DNA of 64,000 nucleotides from Caldilineaceae bacterium (GTDB taxonomy: Bacteria > Chloroflexota > Anaerolineae > Caldilineales > Caldilineaceae). The translations under genes were made by a program, and so were the position numbers. Each line of letters begins with the position of its first letter. Position 1 is the stretch's first letter. The notes below the pieces were generated by a model, which searched no databases, was not told where the DNA came from, and saw nothing but the letters and a program-made list of their open reading frames with translations. Shown here in pieces: positions 43,271 to 51,491 of this stretch. The stretch lies in assembly GCA_020846635.1 (NCBI GenBank), contig JADLDO010000048.1, positions 124,001-188,000 on the forward strand. Reading direction: 5' to 3'.

Positions 43271-44137
43271 GACTGCGCCGGCGGTTAGGCCCGACACAAT
43301 ATAGCGTTGCATGGATAGATAGAAGAGTACGGGCAGAATTGAGAAGACAAGCCCTGCTGCCATGTACTGCTCGACAGGCGTAGAGGCGATGGCCTTGAGT
43401 GTGGATAAGCCCACCGAAGCGGGCATAAATTTGGCGTTGCCGAGCAGGATTCCGGCATAGAGGTATTCGTTCCAGGCAAAGAAGAAAGAGACCACGGCAA
43501 CCGCCACCAAGCCTGGGGCCGAAAGAGGCAGCACAATATGCCAAATGGCGCTTAACTCGGTGCAGCCATCTACCACGGCTGCGTCCAGCACTTCGCTTGG
43601 AACGGTGTCAAAGACGCCTTTCAGAATCCAGATGCAGATCGGCAGGATAAAGGCAGCATCGACCAAAGAGAGCGCAGAGAGGCTATTGGTCAGTTCGAGC
43701 CGTCGATAGATGACATAGAGCGGAATAAGGACCAAGATTTCGGGCAACATCTGTGTGACCAAGAGGAAAAGCCCAAAGGCGGAACGCCCTTTCCACCGTA
43801 AGCTGGAAAGCGCATAGGCTCCCAGCACCGACAGCGCCGTCGAGATCAGCATTGCCATCGCTGCAATCAAGAACGAGTTCCGCAGCCAGAGCGCGATTGG
43901 ATGCTCGGTAAAGAGTTGCAGTACCGGCGTGAAGGTGATCTCTTGGGGAAAGAGGGGCGGCGGAAAACGCAGGCTGTACTCGTTGGGCTGAATGGTGCTG
44001 ACGATCATCCAATAGAAGGGGAAGAGCGTTGTCAGCGAGACGATCCCCACCGCGACATAGAGCGCAATGTTGCCAACCATCCGCCTCATGTTGAATTTTT
44101 TGGGCGTTGTCCGTGGGGCTGCTGCCATTTCGGTCAT
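43262..44137 (-). CDS. Sugar ABC permease (MalG-like), system B
   Basis: The 291-residue protein has six membrane helices and an EAA loop (SEVLDAAVVDGCTELSAIWHIVLP) near residue 190. The family C-terminus is SGLTAGAVKG. It overlaps the MalF-type gene by four bases (ATGA), so translation is coupled. It is the MalG-type subunit of the second importer in this operon, paired with the binding protein at 45222. Confidence 0.93.
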   Translation of the reverse strand: MTEMAAAPRTTPKKFNMRRMVGNIALYVAVGIVSLTTLFPFYWMIVSTIQPNEYSLRFPPPLFPQEITFTPVLQLFTEHPIALWLRNSFLIAAMAMLISTALSVLGAYALSSLRWKGRSAFGLFLLVTQMLPEILVLIPLYVIYRRLELTNSLSALSLVDAAFILPICIWILKGVFDTVPSEVLDAAVVDGCTELSAIWHIVLPLSAPGLVAVAVVSFFFAWNEYLYAGILLGNAKFMPASVGLSTLKAIASTPVEQYMAAGLVFSILPVLFYLSMQRYIVSGLTAGAVKG

Positions 44138-45087
44138 ATGCGTGCGTTCTCTTGTGCCCGGCGGGCCTGCAAAATGATGAAGAAGAAGGCAATCACCAGC
44201 GAAACAACGAATCCCGACACGCCGAGCGCTGCTGCATAGGAATAGTCATAGAAGCGGAAGGCTGTGTTATAGATACGAAGCACAATCGTTTCCGTGGCTC
44301 CAACCGGGCCGCCGCCCGTCATCAGATAGATGATCGTAAACTGTTTAAAGGAGAAAATGCAGGCAAGCACCACCAGCAGTTCCAGGGTCGTGCCGATGCT
44401 GGGGATGGTGATCCGCCAAAAGAGTTGCAGCGGGCTTGCGCCATCCACTTTAGCCGCTTCATATAGTTCCTGGGGGACGGATTGCAGGGCGGACAGGATG
44501 ACCAGGCTGTAAAAGGGAAAGGCCTTCCAGGAGGCGATCAGTACCATCCAGCCCATTGCTAACCACGGAACCTGTAACCACTGTGGATTTTCGGTGATCC
44601 CTGGAATCCAGCGTACCAGCAGGTTGACCACACCAAATTGGGGGCTGAGGATCCAAATGAAGATCATGACCACCGGCACTTCGGGAAATGCCCACGGCAT
44701 CATCATCATGGAGCGCGCAACGGAACGCCCGCGAAATGGGCGGTTGAAGAGCAAGGCTGTGAGCAGACCCGCACTGAGCGCAACGATCACGACCAACGCT
44801 GTAAAGAGCAAGGTTGTCTGCATGACCTTCCAGAAGGCGGGATCGTTGAACATGCGCGTGTAGTTATCCAATCCAACCCAAACGGCTGGGCGGTCGGATG
44901 CCAATTCAATGCGCGTGAAGCTGCCATAAATCCCCTGAATGATGGGATAGACCACCATTGCGCCTTCATAGAGGACAATCGGCAGCACCAACGCATAGGG
45001 CAGCAGGTTGAGCCGCCGCCGGCTGCGCGATGGAGCCTTCGCCTGGTCTATGCTCAGTGTTGTGTTGCCGGCTGCTGTGCGGTTCAT
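44134..45087 (-). CDS. Sugar ABC permease (MalF-like), system B
   Basis: The 317-residue protein has six membrane helices after an Arg-rich cytoplasmic stretch (SRSRRRLNLL). The EAA loop is QELYEAAKVDGASPLQLFWR near residue 215. The ribosome site GGGAGG is rather far from the ATG. A strong hairpin separates it from the binding-protein gene upstream, which probably lowers permease expression relative to that protein. Confidence 0.93.
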   Translation of the reverse strand: MNRTAAGNTTLSIDQAKAPSRSRRRLNLLPYALVLPIVLYEGAMVVYPIIQGIYGSFTRIELASDRPAVWVGLDNYTRMFNDPAFWKVMQTTLLFTALVVIVALSAGLLTALLFNRPFRGRSVARSMMMMPWAFPEVPVVMIFIWILSPQFGVVNLLVRWIPGITENPQWLQVPWLAMGWMVLIASWKAFPFYSLVILSALQSVPQELYEAAKVDGASPLQLFWRITIPSIGTTLELLVVLACIFSFKQFTIIYLMTGGGPVGATETIVLRIYNTAFRFYDYSYAAALGVSGFVVSLVIAFFFIILQARRAQENARI

Positions 45088-45172
45088 TGTGCCGGGTGGC
45101 CTCCCTCAGTGACCTAGAATCATGACCTGGAATCGTGAATTAGAACGAATAATAGGCAAGACAAGGATCGAG

Positions 45173-45213
45173 CGAGCAGAGCGCCTATCACCCGGCGATG
45201 GGCGCTCTGCTCG
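45173..45213 (-). other. Intercistronic hairpin after binding-protein gene B
   Basis: The 13-bp arms CGAGCAGAGCGCC (45173-45185) and its complement (45201-45213) enclose 15 bases. The hairpin starts eight bases after the stop at 45222 and precedes the permease gene. Lacking a U-run, it more likely protects the binding-protein mRNA or attenuates than terminates, as in malE-malF. Confidence 0.55.
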
Positions 45214-45221
45214 AAGATACG

Positions 45222-46556
45222 TTATGAGATACGTTCGGCCAATGCTTCGGCTTCGGTCTGGGCGGTTGCCATTGCTTCTTCGATGGAGATGCCACCGTTG
45301 AGCACGTTGGCAAAGTTGGTAATCACGATCTGGCCGAATTCTTGGAAGTTATAGACAAAATCACCCACAATATCGAATGGAGTCACGTAGCTAACCCCAT
45401 CGTAACCGGGCTTCAGCCAGTGCAGGCTGTCCAGGTACTCCTGGCGTGCTGCCGAGGGCTGGGCAAAGATGACATCTTCGCAACCTTCCACCATGCGCCG
45501 GTAGTTGTCCGGCTTGTACATATAGGTGACAAACTCCAGGGCTGCCTCCTTGACCTCTGAGGAGTTGTTGATCATCATCGGGTGGATGCGGGCAATTGAC
45601 TTGTTGCTCTCCCACGGGATAGGCGCGCTACGCAGCAAAGGATAGAGATCAGGGGCATCGGGCTTGAACTGGCCCACGGCAGCAGAGACGAAAAGACCTT
45701 GCGCCACGTCGCCAACCTTGAAAAGCCGCTGCCCTGTGGGGGTGTCCGACCCCTGAGGCATGGCCTTGTCGTACAACTGTTTGAACATATCGAGGCCTTT
45801 GAGGATCGGCTCTGAGGTCAACTGGGGCTCCTTGCCCACAGCCCACACGCCATCATAGGGCATGCACCACTCCTCAAGCTGGAACCAGAAATCCGAGGCT
45901 TCATTGAGCAAGTGGGTGGCGAAGAAGCCATATTTCTGCGCGTCGCGGTCGGTTAGTTCCTCACTCAGCGCAATCCACTCATCCGGCGTCGTGGCAGGGG
46001 TGACACCGGCTTCTTCATAGCGTTGGCTGTTGTAGAGAATACCGAATGCCACCGTGACCATGTCGAGGCCATAGATGTGACCATCCTTGCGCATAGCATC
46101 GTGGGCGGAACTGAGATCCGTGATGTTATTGCGGGTGAGTACCTCGTCTAGCGGCATCAGCAGGTCGGCGCGGATCAGGCGGGGCGCTAATTCGGGTGTC
46201 GCCATGACGATGTCGCCATCGAGTTGGCCGGATTGCGCCCCTACGATGGTCTTGGTGGTGTAGTCGTTAAACGGGGTATTCTCGGTGACAACTTCAATGT
46301 CGGGCTGCGACTGGTTGAACTCATCGACGAAGGCGAGCCAAGTCTTGCCGCGGTTGCCTTCCTCGAACCACCAGGATAGGTAGCGGACGGTTTGCTTTGC
46401 TCCTGTGCTAACAGCAGGGGCTCCGCTTTCAGTGGCGGGGGCGGCCCCAGGTGCAACGGGTGCGGCACAGGCTGCCATTGCGGCAGCGGCGATGCCAAAT
46501 GCCGTTGTCTTGAGGAATGTGCGGCGGTTGAGCATCTGATTCTTTTCGGTTGACAT
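45222..46556 (-). CDS. Sugar ABC substrate-binding lipoprotein, system B
   Basis: The start is the ATG at 46556 (MSTEKNQMLNRRTFLK), seven bases after AAGGAG. A further in-frame ATG at 46598 lacks a ribosome site. The product is about 444 residues. The leader has Tat-like NRRTFLK and a lipobox ending AAC. The mature protein is a family 1 solute-binding protein (QTVRYLSWWFEEGNRGKTW, then PDIEVVTENTPFNDY). It is preceded by the hydroxyacid dehydrogenase gene and followed by a hairpin and its permeases. Confidence 0.92.
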   Translation of the reverse strand: MSTEKNQMLNRRTFLKTTAFGIAAAAMAACAAPVAPGAAPATESGAPAVSTGAKQTVRYLSWWFEEGNRGKTWLAFVDEFNQSQPDIEVVTENTPFNDYTTKTIVGAQSGQLDGDIVMATPELAPRLIRADLLMPLDEVLTRNNITDLSSAHDAMRKDGHIYGLDMVTVAFGILYNSQRYEEAGVTPATTPDEWIALSEELTDRDAQKYGFFATHLLNEASDFWFQLEEWCMPYDGVWAVGKEPQLTSEPILKGLDMFKQLYDKAMPQGSDTPTGQRLFKVGDVAQGLFVSAAVGQFKPDAPDLYPLLRSAPIPWESNKSIARIHPMMINNSSEVKEAALEFVTYMYKPDNYRRMVEGCEDVIFAQPSAARQEYLDSLHWLKPGYDGVSYVTPFDIVGDFVYNFQEFGQIVITNFANVLNGGISIEEAMATAQTEAEALAERIS

Positions 46557-46621
46557 CGTTCTCTCCTTGGTAGACTCACGTAGAAATGTCTGGATCAATG
46601 AAATGTGTCAGGAGACTGCAC

Positions 46622-47722
46622 TCAAGCGACTCGATGTTCAGCATACTGCGGCTTTGTAAAGAGGGCGGGATCATACTCAGCCAATGGCGCGCGGGGGACA
46701 ACGCCGCGGTTGACGATATTGTCAGGGTGGCACCAATGGCCGCTGAGAATCGAAACGACGTTTTCAATGCCGCCCCGTCCCACGTCTTGCTTTGCCTGCA
46801 CCGACATGGCAGCAATGTGGGGTGTCAAAATGACATTGTCTAATTCCACAAACGGGTGATCGGGCACTTTTTCTTCGCCAAAGATGTCAATGTGTTCAAA
46901 GGTATCGATGCCTGCGCCTGCAATGACCCGTTCCTGTAACAGTCTTGCCAGCGCCATCTCATCGACAATGGCCCCGCGAGAGGTGTTGATGAGACATGCG
47001 CTGGGCTTCATCTTGCGGATGGCCGCCTCGTCGATCAGGTGATAGGTCTCCTTGCCCAAAGGCAAATGGAGCGAGACATAATCGGATTCGCGCAGGAGCG
47101 TATCCAACTCTACCATTTCGACCCCGATGGCGTCGGCGAGGGCGGTTGATGCGTTTTTGTTGCGTCGTGTGGCGAGGACTCTCATGCCGAATCCTTTGGC
47201 GCGCATGGCCGTTTCGCGTGCGGAATTGCCAAAGCCGACCAACCCCATGGTGAGCGAACTCATGCGCCGGGTTCTGCCTGTGCTGCCGGCGGCATGTTTG
47301 ACTTCGTTCCAATTGCCGTCGCGTACCGCGTTCATGATCAGCGGTAGCTGCCGCTCTAGGGCCAGCATGAGCATCATCGTGTGGTCGGCCTGCTCCTCGA
47401 CACAGAAGTAAGGCACATTGGTAACGACGATGCCCATTTGGGTCGCCAGGGCCACATCAATCTTGTCGGTTCCTGTCCCCAGGCGCGAGATGACTTTGCA
47501 GCGTTTGAGGCTCTCGATCACGCGCGTGGGCAGATTGACCGAGACGGCAAAGAGGGCATCGCAATCCTCGACATAGGGAATGATCTCATCCGGCGTGTAC
47601 GGTTCGCAGAAAACCGGCTTTAGACCATATTGCTCATACAACGAAAATTCATAGTCATTTGCGTGTAGGCTAGCATTGAGGCGGATGACACGCGCCCCGG
47701 CCAAATGACTCCAATCCCGCAT
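46622..47722 (-). CDS. D-2-hydroxyacid dehydrogenase (SerA-like fold)
   Basis: The 366-residue protein has the substrate-binding N-domain and an NAD-binding domain with LVGFGNSARETAMRA. Catalytic Arg lies in INTSRGAIVDEMAL, Glu in DTFEHIDIFGEE and His in LTPHIAAMSVQA. No ACT domain follows, so it is not a regulated phosphoglycerate dehydrogenase. It lies between two ABC systems: its start is six bases after the system A permease stop, and AGGGA precedes it. It probably oxidises or reduces a sugar-derived 2-hydroxy or 2-keto acid. Confidence 0.9.
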   Translation of the reverse strand: MRDWSHLAGARVIRLNASLHANDYEFSLYEQYGLKPVFCEPYTPDEIIPYVEDCDALFAVSVNLPTRVIESLKRCKVISRLGTGTDKIDVALATQMGIVVTNVPYFCVEEQADHTMMLMLALERQLPLIMNAVRDGNWNEVKHAAGSTGRTRRMSSLTMGLVGFGNSARETAMRAKGFGMRVLATRRNKNASTALADAIGVEMVELDTLLRESDYVSLHLPLGKETYHLIDEAAIRKMKPSACLINTSRGAIVDEMALARLLQERVIAGAGIDTFEHIDIFGEEKVPDHPFVELDNVILTPHIAAMSVQAKQDVGRGGIENVVSILSGHWCHPDNIVNRGVVPRAPLAEYDPALFTKPQYAEHRVA

Positions 47723-47728
47723 TGTTTT

Positions 47729-48580
47729 TTATCCCTTCACTGCGCCGGCTGTTAGCCCTGTGACATAGAGATCCATGAAATAGAAATAGACGATTACCAC
47801 TGGAATTGAACCGAGCGTGGCCCCTGCCATCAACGGCCCCCAGTTGAAGAAGTCGCGCTGTGCCAGGCTGTTGATCAGACCGACAGGCAGCGTTTTGGTC
47901 GCTTCACCCCCCACATAAGCGAGGGCATAGAGCAACTCATTCCAGGAGAGCGTGAAGGCAAAGATGCCTGCGGTCAGCACGCCCGGTACGGCCATCGGCA
48001 AGGTAATGCGAACCGCAGCGCCGACACGGCTGCAACCGTCGATCATGGCGCACTCCTCCGGTTCAACGGGAACGGTGCGGAAGTAGCCGGTCAGAAGCCA
48101 AGTGCAAAAGGGGATAAGGAAGGTTGGGTAGACCAGGATCAGGGCTGCCAGTTCACCGAGCAACCCGATTTGCACCAAGACTTGGGCCAGTGGGATAAAG
48201 ATCACCGTTCTGGGCACAAGATAGGTGATGAAGATTGCCAGGCCAAAGGTGGTTACGCCGCGAAAGCGCAGCCGCGCCAGTGCGTAACCGGCGGCGATGG
48301 AAACAAAGAGCGAAAAGACCGTCGTGATCACGGCGACTACAATGCTGTTGATCGCCCATTGCCCAAATTCGACGCGCTCAAAGAGGAAAACGTAGTTGTC
48401 CAGGCTTGGGGCGCGCACCCAAAGCGGGTTGTTCGTATAGTCGAAAATTTCGCCCAATCCCTTGAACGAGGTGATGATCATCCAGTAGAAGGGAAAGAGC
48501 AGGACAAAGAGCACCAGTATCAAGGGCAGATAGGGCAGCATCAGCGCACTGAAAAAACGTCGCAGCTGGGATTGATTCAT
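47729..48580 (-). CDS. Sugar ABC permease (MalG-like), system A
   Basis: The 283-residue protein has six membrane helices and an EAA loop (VEPEECAMIDGCSRVGAAVRITLP) near residue 180. The C-terminus TGLTAGAVKG is shared with the system B permease. It starts nine bases after the MalF-type gene, with GAAAGGT as ribosome site, and is the MalG-type partner. Confidence 0.93.
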   Translation of the reverse strand: MNQSQLRRFFSALMLPYLPLILVLFVLLFPFYWMIITSFKGLGEIFDYTNNPLWVRAPSLDNYVFLFERVEFGQWAINSIVVAVITTVFSLFVSIAAGYALARLRFRGVTTFGLAIFITYLVPRTVIFIPLAQVLVQIGLLGELAALILVYPTFLIPFCTWLLTGYFRTVPVEPEECAMIDGCSRVGAAVRITLPMAVPGVLTAGIFAFTLSWNELLYALAYVGGEATKTLPVGLINSLAQRDFFNWGPLMAGATLGSIPVVIVYFYFMDLYVTGLTAGAVKG

Positions 48581-48589
48581 AAGTACCTT

Positions 48590-49522
48590 TCAGTTGTTGC
48601 GCCGTACTTCGAGGAGCGCAAACACAACCAGGATTGCCAGGAAAGGCAGCATGGTCAGCGAAACAGCCGAGCCGATGCCCAGGGCTCCGATACCCAGGGC
48701 GTACTCATAGCTGAGCAGGCCAAAGATCATCGTCGCATCGCGCGGGCCGCCCTTCGTCAACAAATAGGGCACTTCAAAGTCGCCAAGTGTGCTGATGGTT
48801 GAGATCAACACAACGATAATCACGACTGGAATGATCAAGGGAAAGGTAATGCGCCAGAAGCGCTGCCAGGCGTTTGCGCCGTCGATCTTGGCAGCTTCCA
48901 ATAGCTCCTCCGGCACTGTCTGGAGCGCGGCAAGAAAGGTGATGCTGAAGAAGGGCACGCCGCGCCATACATTCAAAAAGATCAGTGTGCTCATTGCCCA
49001 TGTCCCATCGACGAGGAAAGGCAGGTTGTTGGTAATCAGCCCCCAGCGCTTGAGCATGATATTGATGATGCTATTGGCGGGGTCCAGCATCCACCACCAG
49101 GCAAGTGTGCTGAACGCGGTTGGAATGATCCAGGGCAGGAGTACCAGAGCCGTGGCAATGCGTTTGCCGATAAATTCGCGGTTGAGTAATTGGGCAAGCG
49201 CAAGCCCGCCGCCAAATTTTAGGATCAATGCCCCGGCGGTATAGACCAGCGAATTTTGTACCGTAAGCCAAAAGCGATTGGTTGCGAATAGTTTGACAAA
49301 GTTTTCAAAGCCAACGAAGGTCATCGGCCCGCCCAGCCGTTTTTCAGAGAGGCTGAGCACAATGGCTATCACGAATGGATAAGCGAGCATGAAAAGTAGA
49401 AAGAGCAATGACGGGCTGATCAGTAGATATCCAAGCGGCCCCTCGCGGTTTAGCCATTGCCAGGGGGTGCGCTGGGCACGCGGCATGGCAGGAGTCGTGC
49501 GCGCAGGCGTTAATTTCACCAC
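48590..49522 (-). CDS. Sugar ABC permease (MalF-like), system A
   Basis: The 310-residue protein starts at tandem GTG codons, six bases after GGAGG. Six membrane helices follow a cytoplasmic segment of about 30 residues. The EAA loop is EELLEAAKIDGANAWQRFWR near residue 205. It is separated from its binding-protein gene by 73 bases holding a hairpin. Confidence 0.93.
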   Translation of the reverse strand: MVKLTPARTTPAMPRAQRTPWQWLNREGPLGYLLISPSLLFLLFMLAYPFVIAIVLSLSEKRLGGPMTFVGFENFVKLFATNRFWLTVQNSLVYTAGALILKFGGGLALAQLLNREFIGKRIATALVLLPWIIPTAFSTLAWWWMLDPANSIINIMLKRWGLITNNLPFLVDGTWAMSTLIFLNVWRGVPFFSITFLAALQTVPEELLEAAKIDGANAWQRFWRITFPLIIPVVIIVVLISTISTLGDFEVPYLLTKGGPRDATMIFGLLSYEYALGIGALGIGSAVSLTMLPFLAILVVFALLEVRRNN

Positions 49523-49541
49523 GGATGCCTCCAGGCAGGGA

Positions 49542-49579
49542 GGACACAGGCAACAGCTTTGCGCTGTTGACCTGTGTCC
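49542..49579 (-). other. Intercistronic hairpin after binding-protein gene A
   Basis: Arms GGACACAGG-CAACAGC (49542-49557) and GCTGTTG-a-CCTGTGTCC (49563-49579) pair with one bulged A and a five-base loop. It begins 17 bases after the stop at 49596. Its placement matches the hairpin of system B. Confidence 0.55.
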
Positions 49580-49595
49580 AGTGAATATCTAGCGA

Positions 49596-50951
49596 TTAGC
49601 CAAGTTGAGTCTGTAGGTCGGCAATTTCGGCCAGGGCTGCATCCAGCGCGGCCTCAGCGTTGCCGTCGGTGCAGGCAACCGAGAAGAGTTTGGGAATAAT
49701 CACCTGCGTCTGTACTGCCGCGGCAACCGGGGTCGGGGAGGACAGAGCATAGCCATTGGTCAAGCCAGTCGCACCGACTGTGCGTACAGCGGCAAGCTTG
49801 GGATCTTCGGGCCAAACGTCTTTGTCATCAAAGGCCTTGTTGGCGGGGATCAGATAGCCTTCACCGAGTTTCAGGAACTCACTGTAGTGATTGACGTCAA
49901 AGAAGTCAAGCATGAACTTCTTGGCGGCATCCAGATCGGCTCCCTGCGTATGGGACATGAGCAGCATTTCGGCCACACCGGTATAGCCATAGCGTCCCCC
50001 TGGGCCTTCGGGCGGGCCAACGTGATTCATGGCTGCGGCCACATCCGGCGCATTTTCGCGCGCGGGCAGATAGATGGTGTTGACATTGTAGGCCATCGAG
50101 ATCTGGCCGGCGAGGAATGCCTGGTTGTTGGAGGCTTCCTGATATGAAGTCGATGCCGGATCACAGGTGTCGTTGTAGAGGGTGATGGCGAAGTTGAGCG
50201 CGTCGAGCGTCTCCTGAGAGTCGAGAGCGAGCGTCCCATCCTCGTTCCATTCCTTGCCACCAAAGGACCAGAGTAGGGCGAGACAGCAAGCGACGCCATC
50301 CGCCGGTGACTGCTCTGAGAGGGTCCAGCCATAGGGATGCCCGGCTTCCTTGAGCAGGCGGCCCGCGACCAAGACCTCATCCCATGTATCGGGGAAGGTA
50401 TCGTAGCCAACCTCGGCAAACCAATCTTCGCGATAGTTGATCATGCGCGGGTGTTGGCCGTAGGGGATGCCGTGCCATGCGCCGTCGATGGTGCATTGAT
50501 ACTGCACGGGAACGTAAAAGTCGCCCTGTTGGTCGATAAGCGTTTGGGCAATATCCGTAATGTCGTGTACTGCATCCGGGAATCTTGAAGGAGAATAGTC
50601 GACTTGTGCAAGATTTGCGCCTTGCTGGGCCTCAATCGCCGCGGCGAGCTTTTCGGGCGCGCCTTCGGTTACGATGTCGAGGGTAAACTCGACGTTGTTC
50701 TCTGCGCCCCATGTCGTGGCATATTCTTGAAAATAGTCGCCCAATGCGGGGACGAACCAGGTGCCACCCAAGAAGTTGAGCGCAGCGGGTTGTGCAGCGG
50801 GCGCGGCTCCTTCTTGCGTGGTCGCAGGTGCAACGGGCGCGGTACACGCGGCCAGAACGGATGTGGTGAGTGCAACGCCAGAAAGCTTCAGAAAACTGCG
50901 GCGGTTGAGCGCCTGGGTTTGCCGAAGGTCGCCTTCTGTGGGTGGTGCCAT
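49596..50951 (-). CDS. Sugar ABC substrate-binding lipoprotein, system A
   Basis: The 451-residue protein starts eight bases after GAGGAGGAA. The leader has Tat-like NRRSFLKLSG and lipobox LAAC near residue 35. The mature part is a family 1 solute-binding protein (VEFTLDIVTEGAPEKLAAAI). It opens the 9-kb operon that ends with the enolase-superfamily gene at 42021. The promoter and GntR-type operator lie 53-88 bases upstream of the ATG. Confidence 0.93.
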   Translation of the reverse strand: MAPPTEGDLRQTQALNRRSFLKLSGVALTTSVLAACTAPVAPATTQEGAAPAAQPAALNFLGGTWFVPALGDYFQEYATTWGAENNVEFTLDIVTEGAPEKLAAAIEAQQGANLAQVDYSPSRFPDAVHDITDIAQTLIDQQGDFYVPVQYQCTIDGAWHGIPYGQHPRMINYREDWFAEVGYDTFPDTWDEVLVAGRLLKEAGHPYGWTLSEQSPADGVACCLALLWSFGGKEWNEDGTLALDSQETLDALNFAITLYNDTCDPASTSYQEASNNQAFLAGQISMAYNVNTIYLPARENAPDVAAAMNHVGPPEGPGGRYGYTGVAEMLLMSHTQGADLDAAKKFMLDFFDVNHYSEFLKLGEGYLIPANKAFDDKDVWPEDPKLAAVRTVGATGLTNGYALSSPTPVAAAVQTQVIIPKLFSVACTDGNAEAALDAALAEIADLQTQLG

Positions 50952-51008
50952 TGTAGGTTCCTCCTCATGTGATTTTACGCTATAAAGTTGGCTTGGGCCT
51001 GGAAGTGC

Positions 51009-51039
51009 ATACTGTATACCAAAAGATCTGAAGTGTCAA
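51009..51039 (-). promoter_or_regulatory. Main sugar-acid operon promoter with GntR-type operator
   Basis: On the minus strand, TTGACA (51034-51039) lies 17 bases before TACAGT (51011-51016). The segment 51009-51025 (ATACTGTATACCAAAAG) matches the GntR gene's own promoter at 16 of 17 bases. Position and spacing are the same in both. Confidence 0.6.
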
Positions 51040-51092
51040 ACAAGGTTTTGTTTAGGGGGACATCTCCAGTGGGAGCAAAGTCGTTTTGCATA

Positions 51093-51122
51093 TTGACAAG
51101 TGGGAAGAACTGGGCCTATAAT
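51093..51122 (+). promoter_or_regulatory. Perfect sigma70 consensus promoter
   Basis: TTGACA (51093-51098) and TATAAT (51117-51122) are separated by 18 bases. Both hexamers match consensus fully. The predicted start is about 360 bases before the M36 gene's ATG at 51492. Confidence 0.65.
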
Positions 51123-51491
51123 CGCGCCATTACGCTTCTACTGAATCCCCTCTAGCATAGGCGTGCGCCAATCTGCCGCTGCTCACTCTGCTTCACATCT
51201 GGCGCATATTGCCGGCTAGGTAGCATTTCGTTGTCGTACATTTCCCGATATAACTGAATCGTTTGAATCAAACACTTCCCCCTGAGTTTTGTGCTTTAGG
51301 TGTGCAGTATAGTGAAGGCCATTGCTGCATCCCTGCAACTTCCCAAGCAGTTATTCAACAGCGCTCCGTTGATAGCAGTATAAGCATAAACAATCGTATA
51401 GGCCTCGCGTTCAAAGTTGACTCTGGCGTTTGCCAGTGAAGCATCGCACTGCTTTCGATCCCCCATTTTGTTAGGCCCTTAGGGAGGTCGT

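Larger units (their letters stand above)
50952..51491. other. 540-base divergent intergenic region
   Basis: The region holds the minus-strand sugar-operon promoter near 51009-51039 and a perfect plus-strand consensus promoter at 51093-51122. The 370 bases between that promoter and the M36 gene show no open frame with a ribosome site. They may be a long leader or a small RNA. A short inverted repeat, CTGGCGTTTGCCAG, lies near 51422-51435. Confidence 0.5.
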
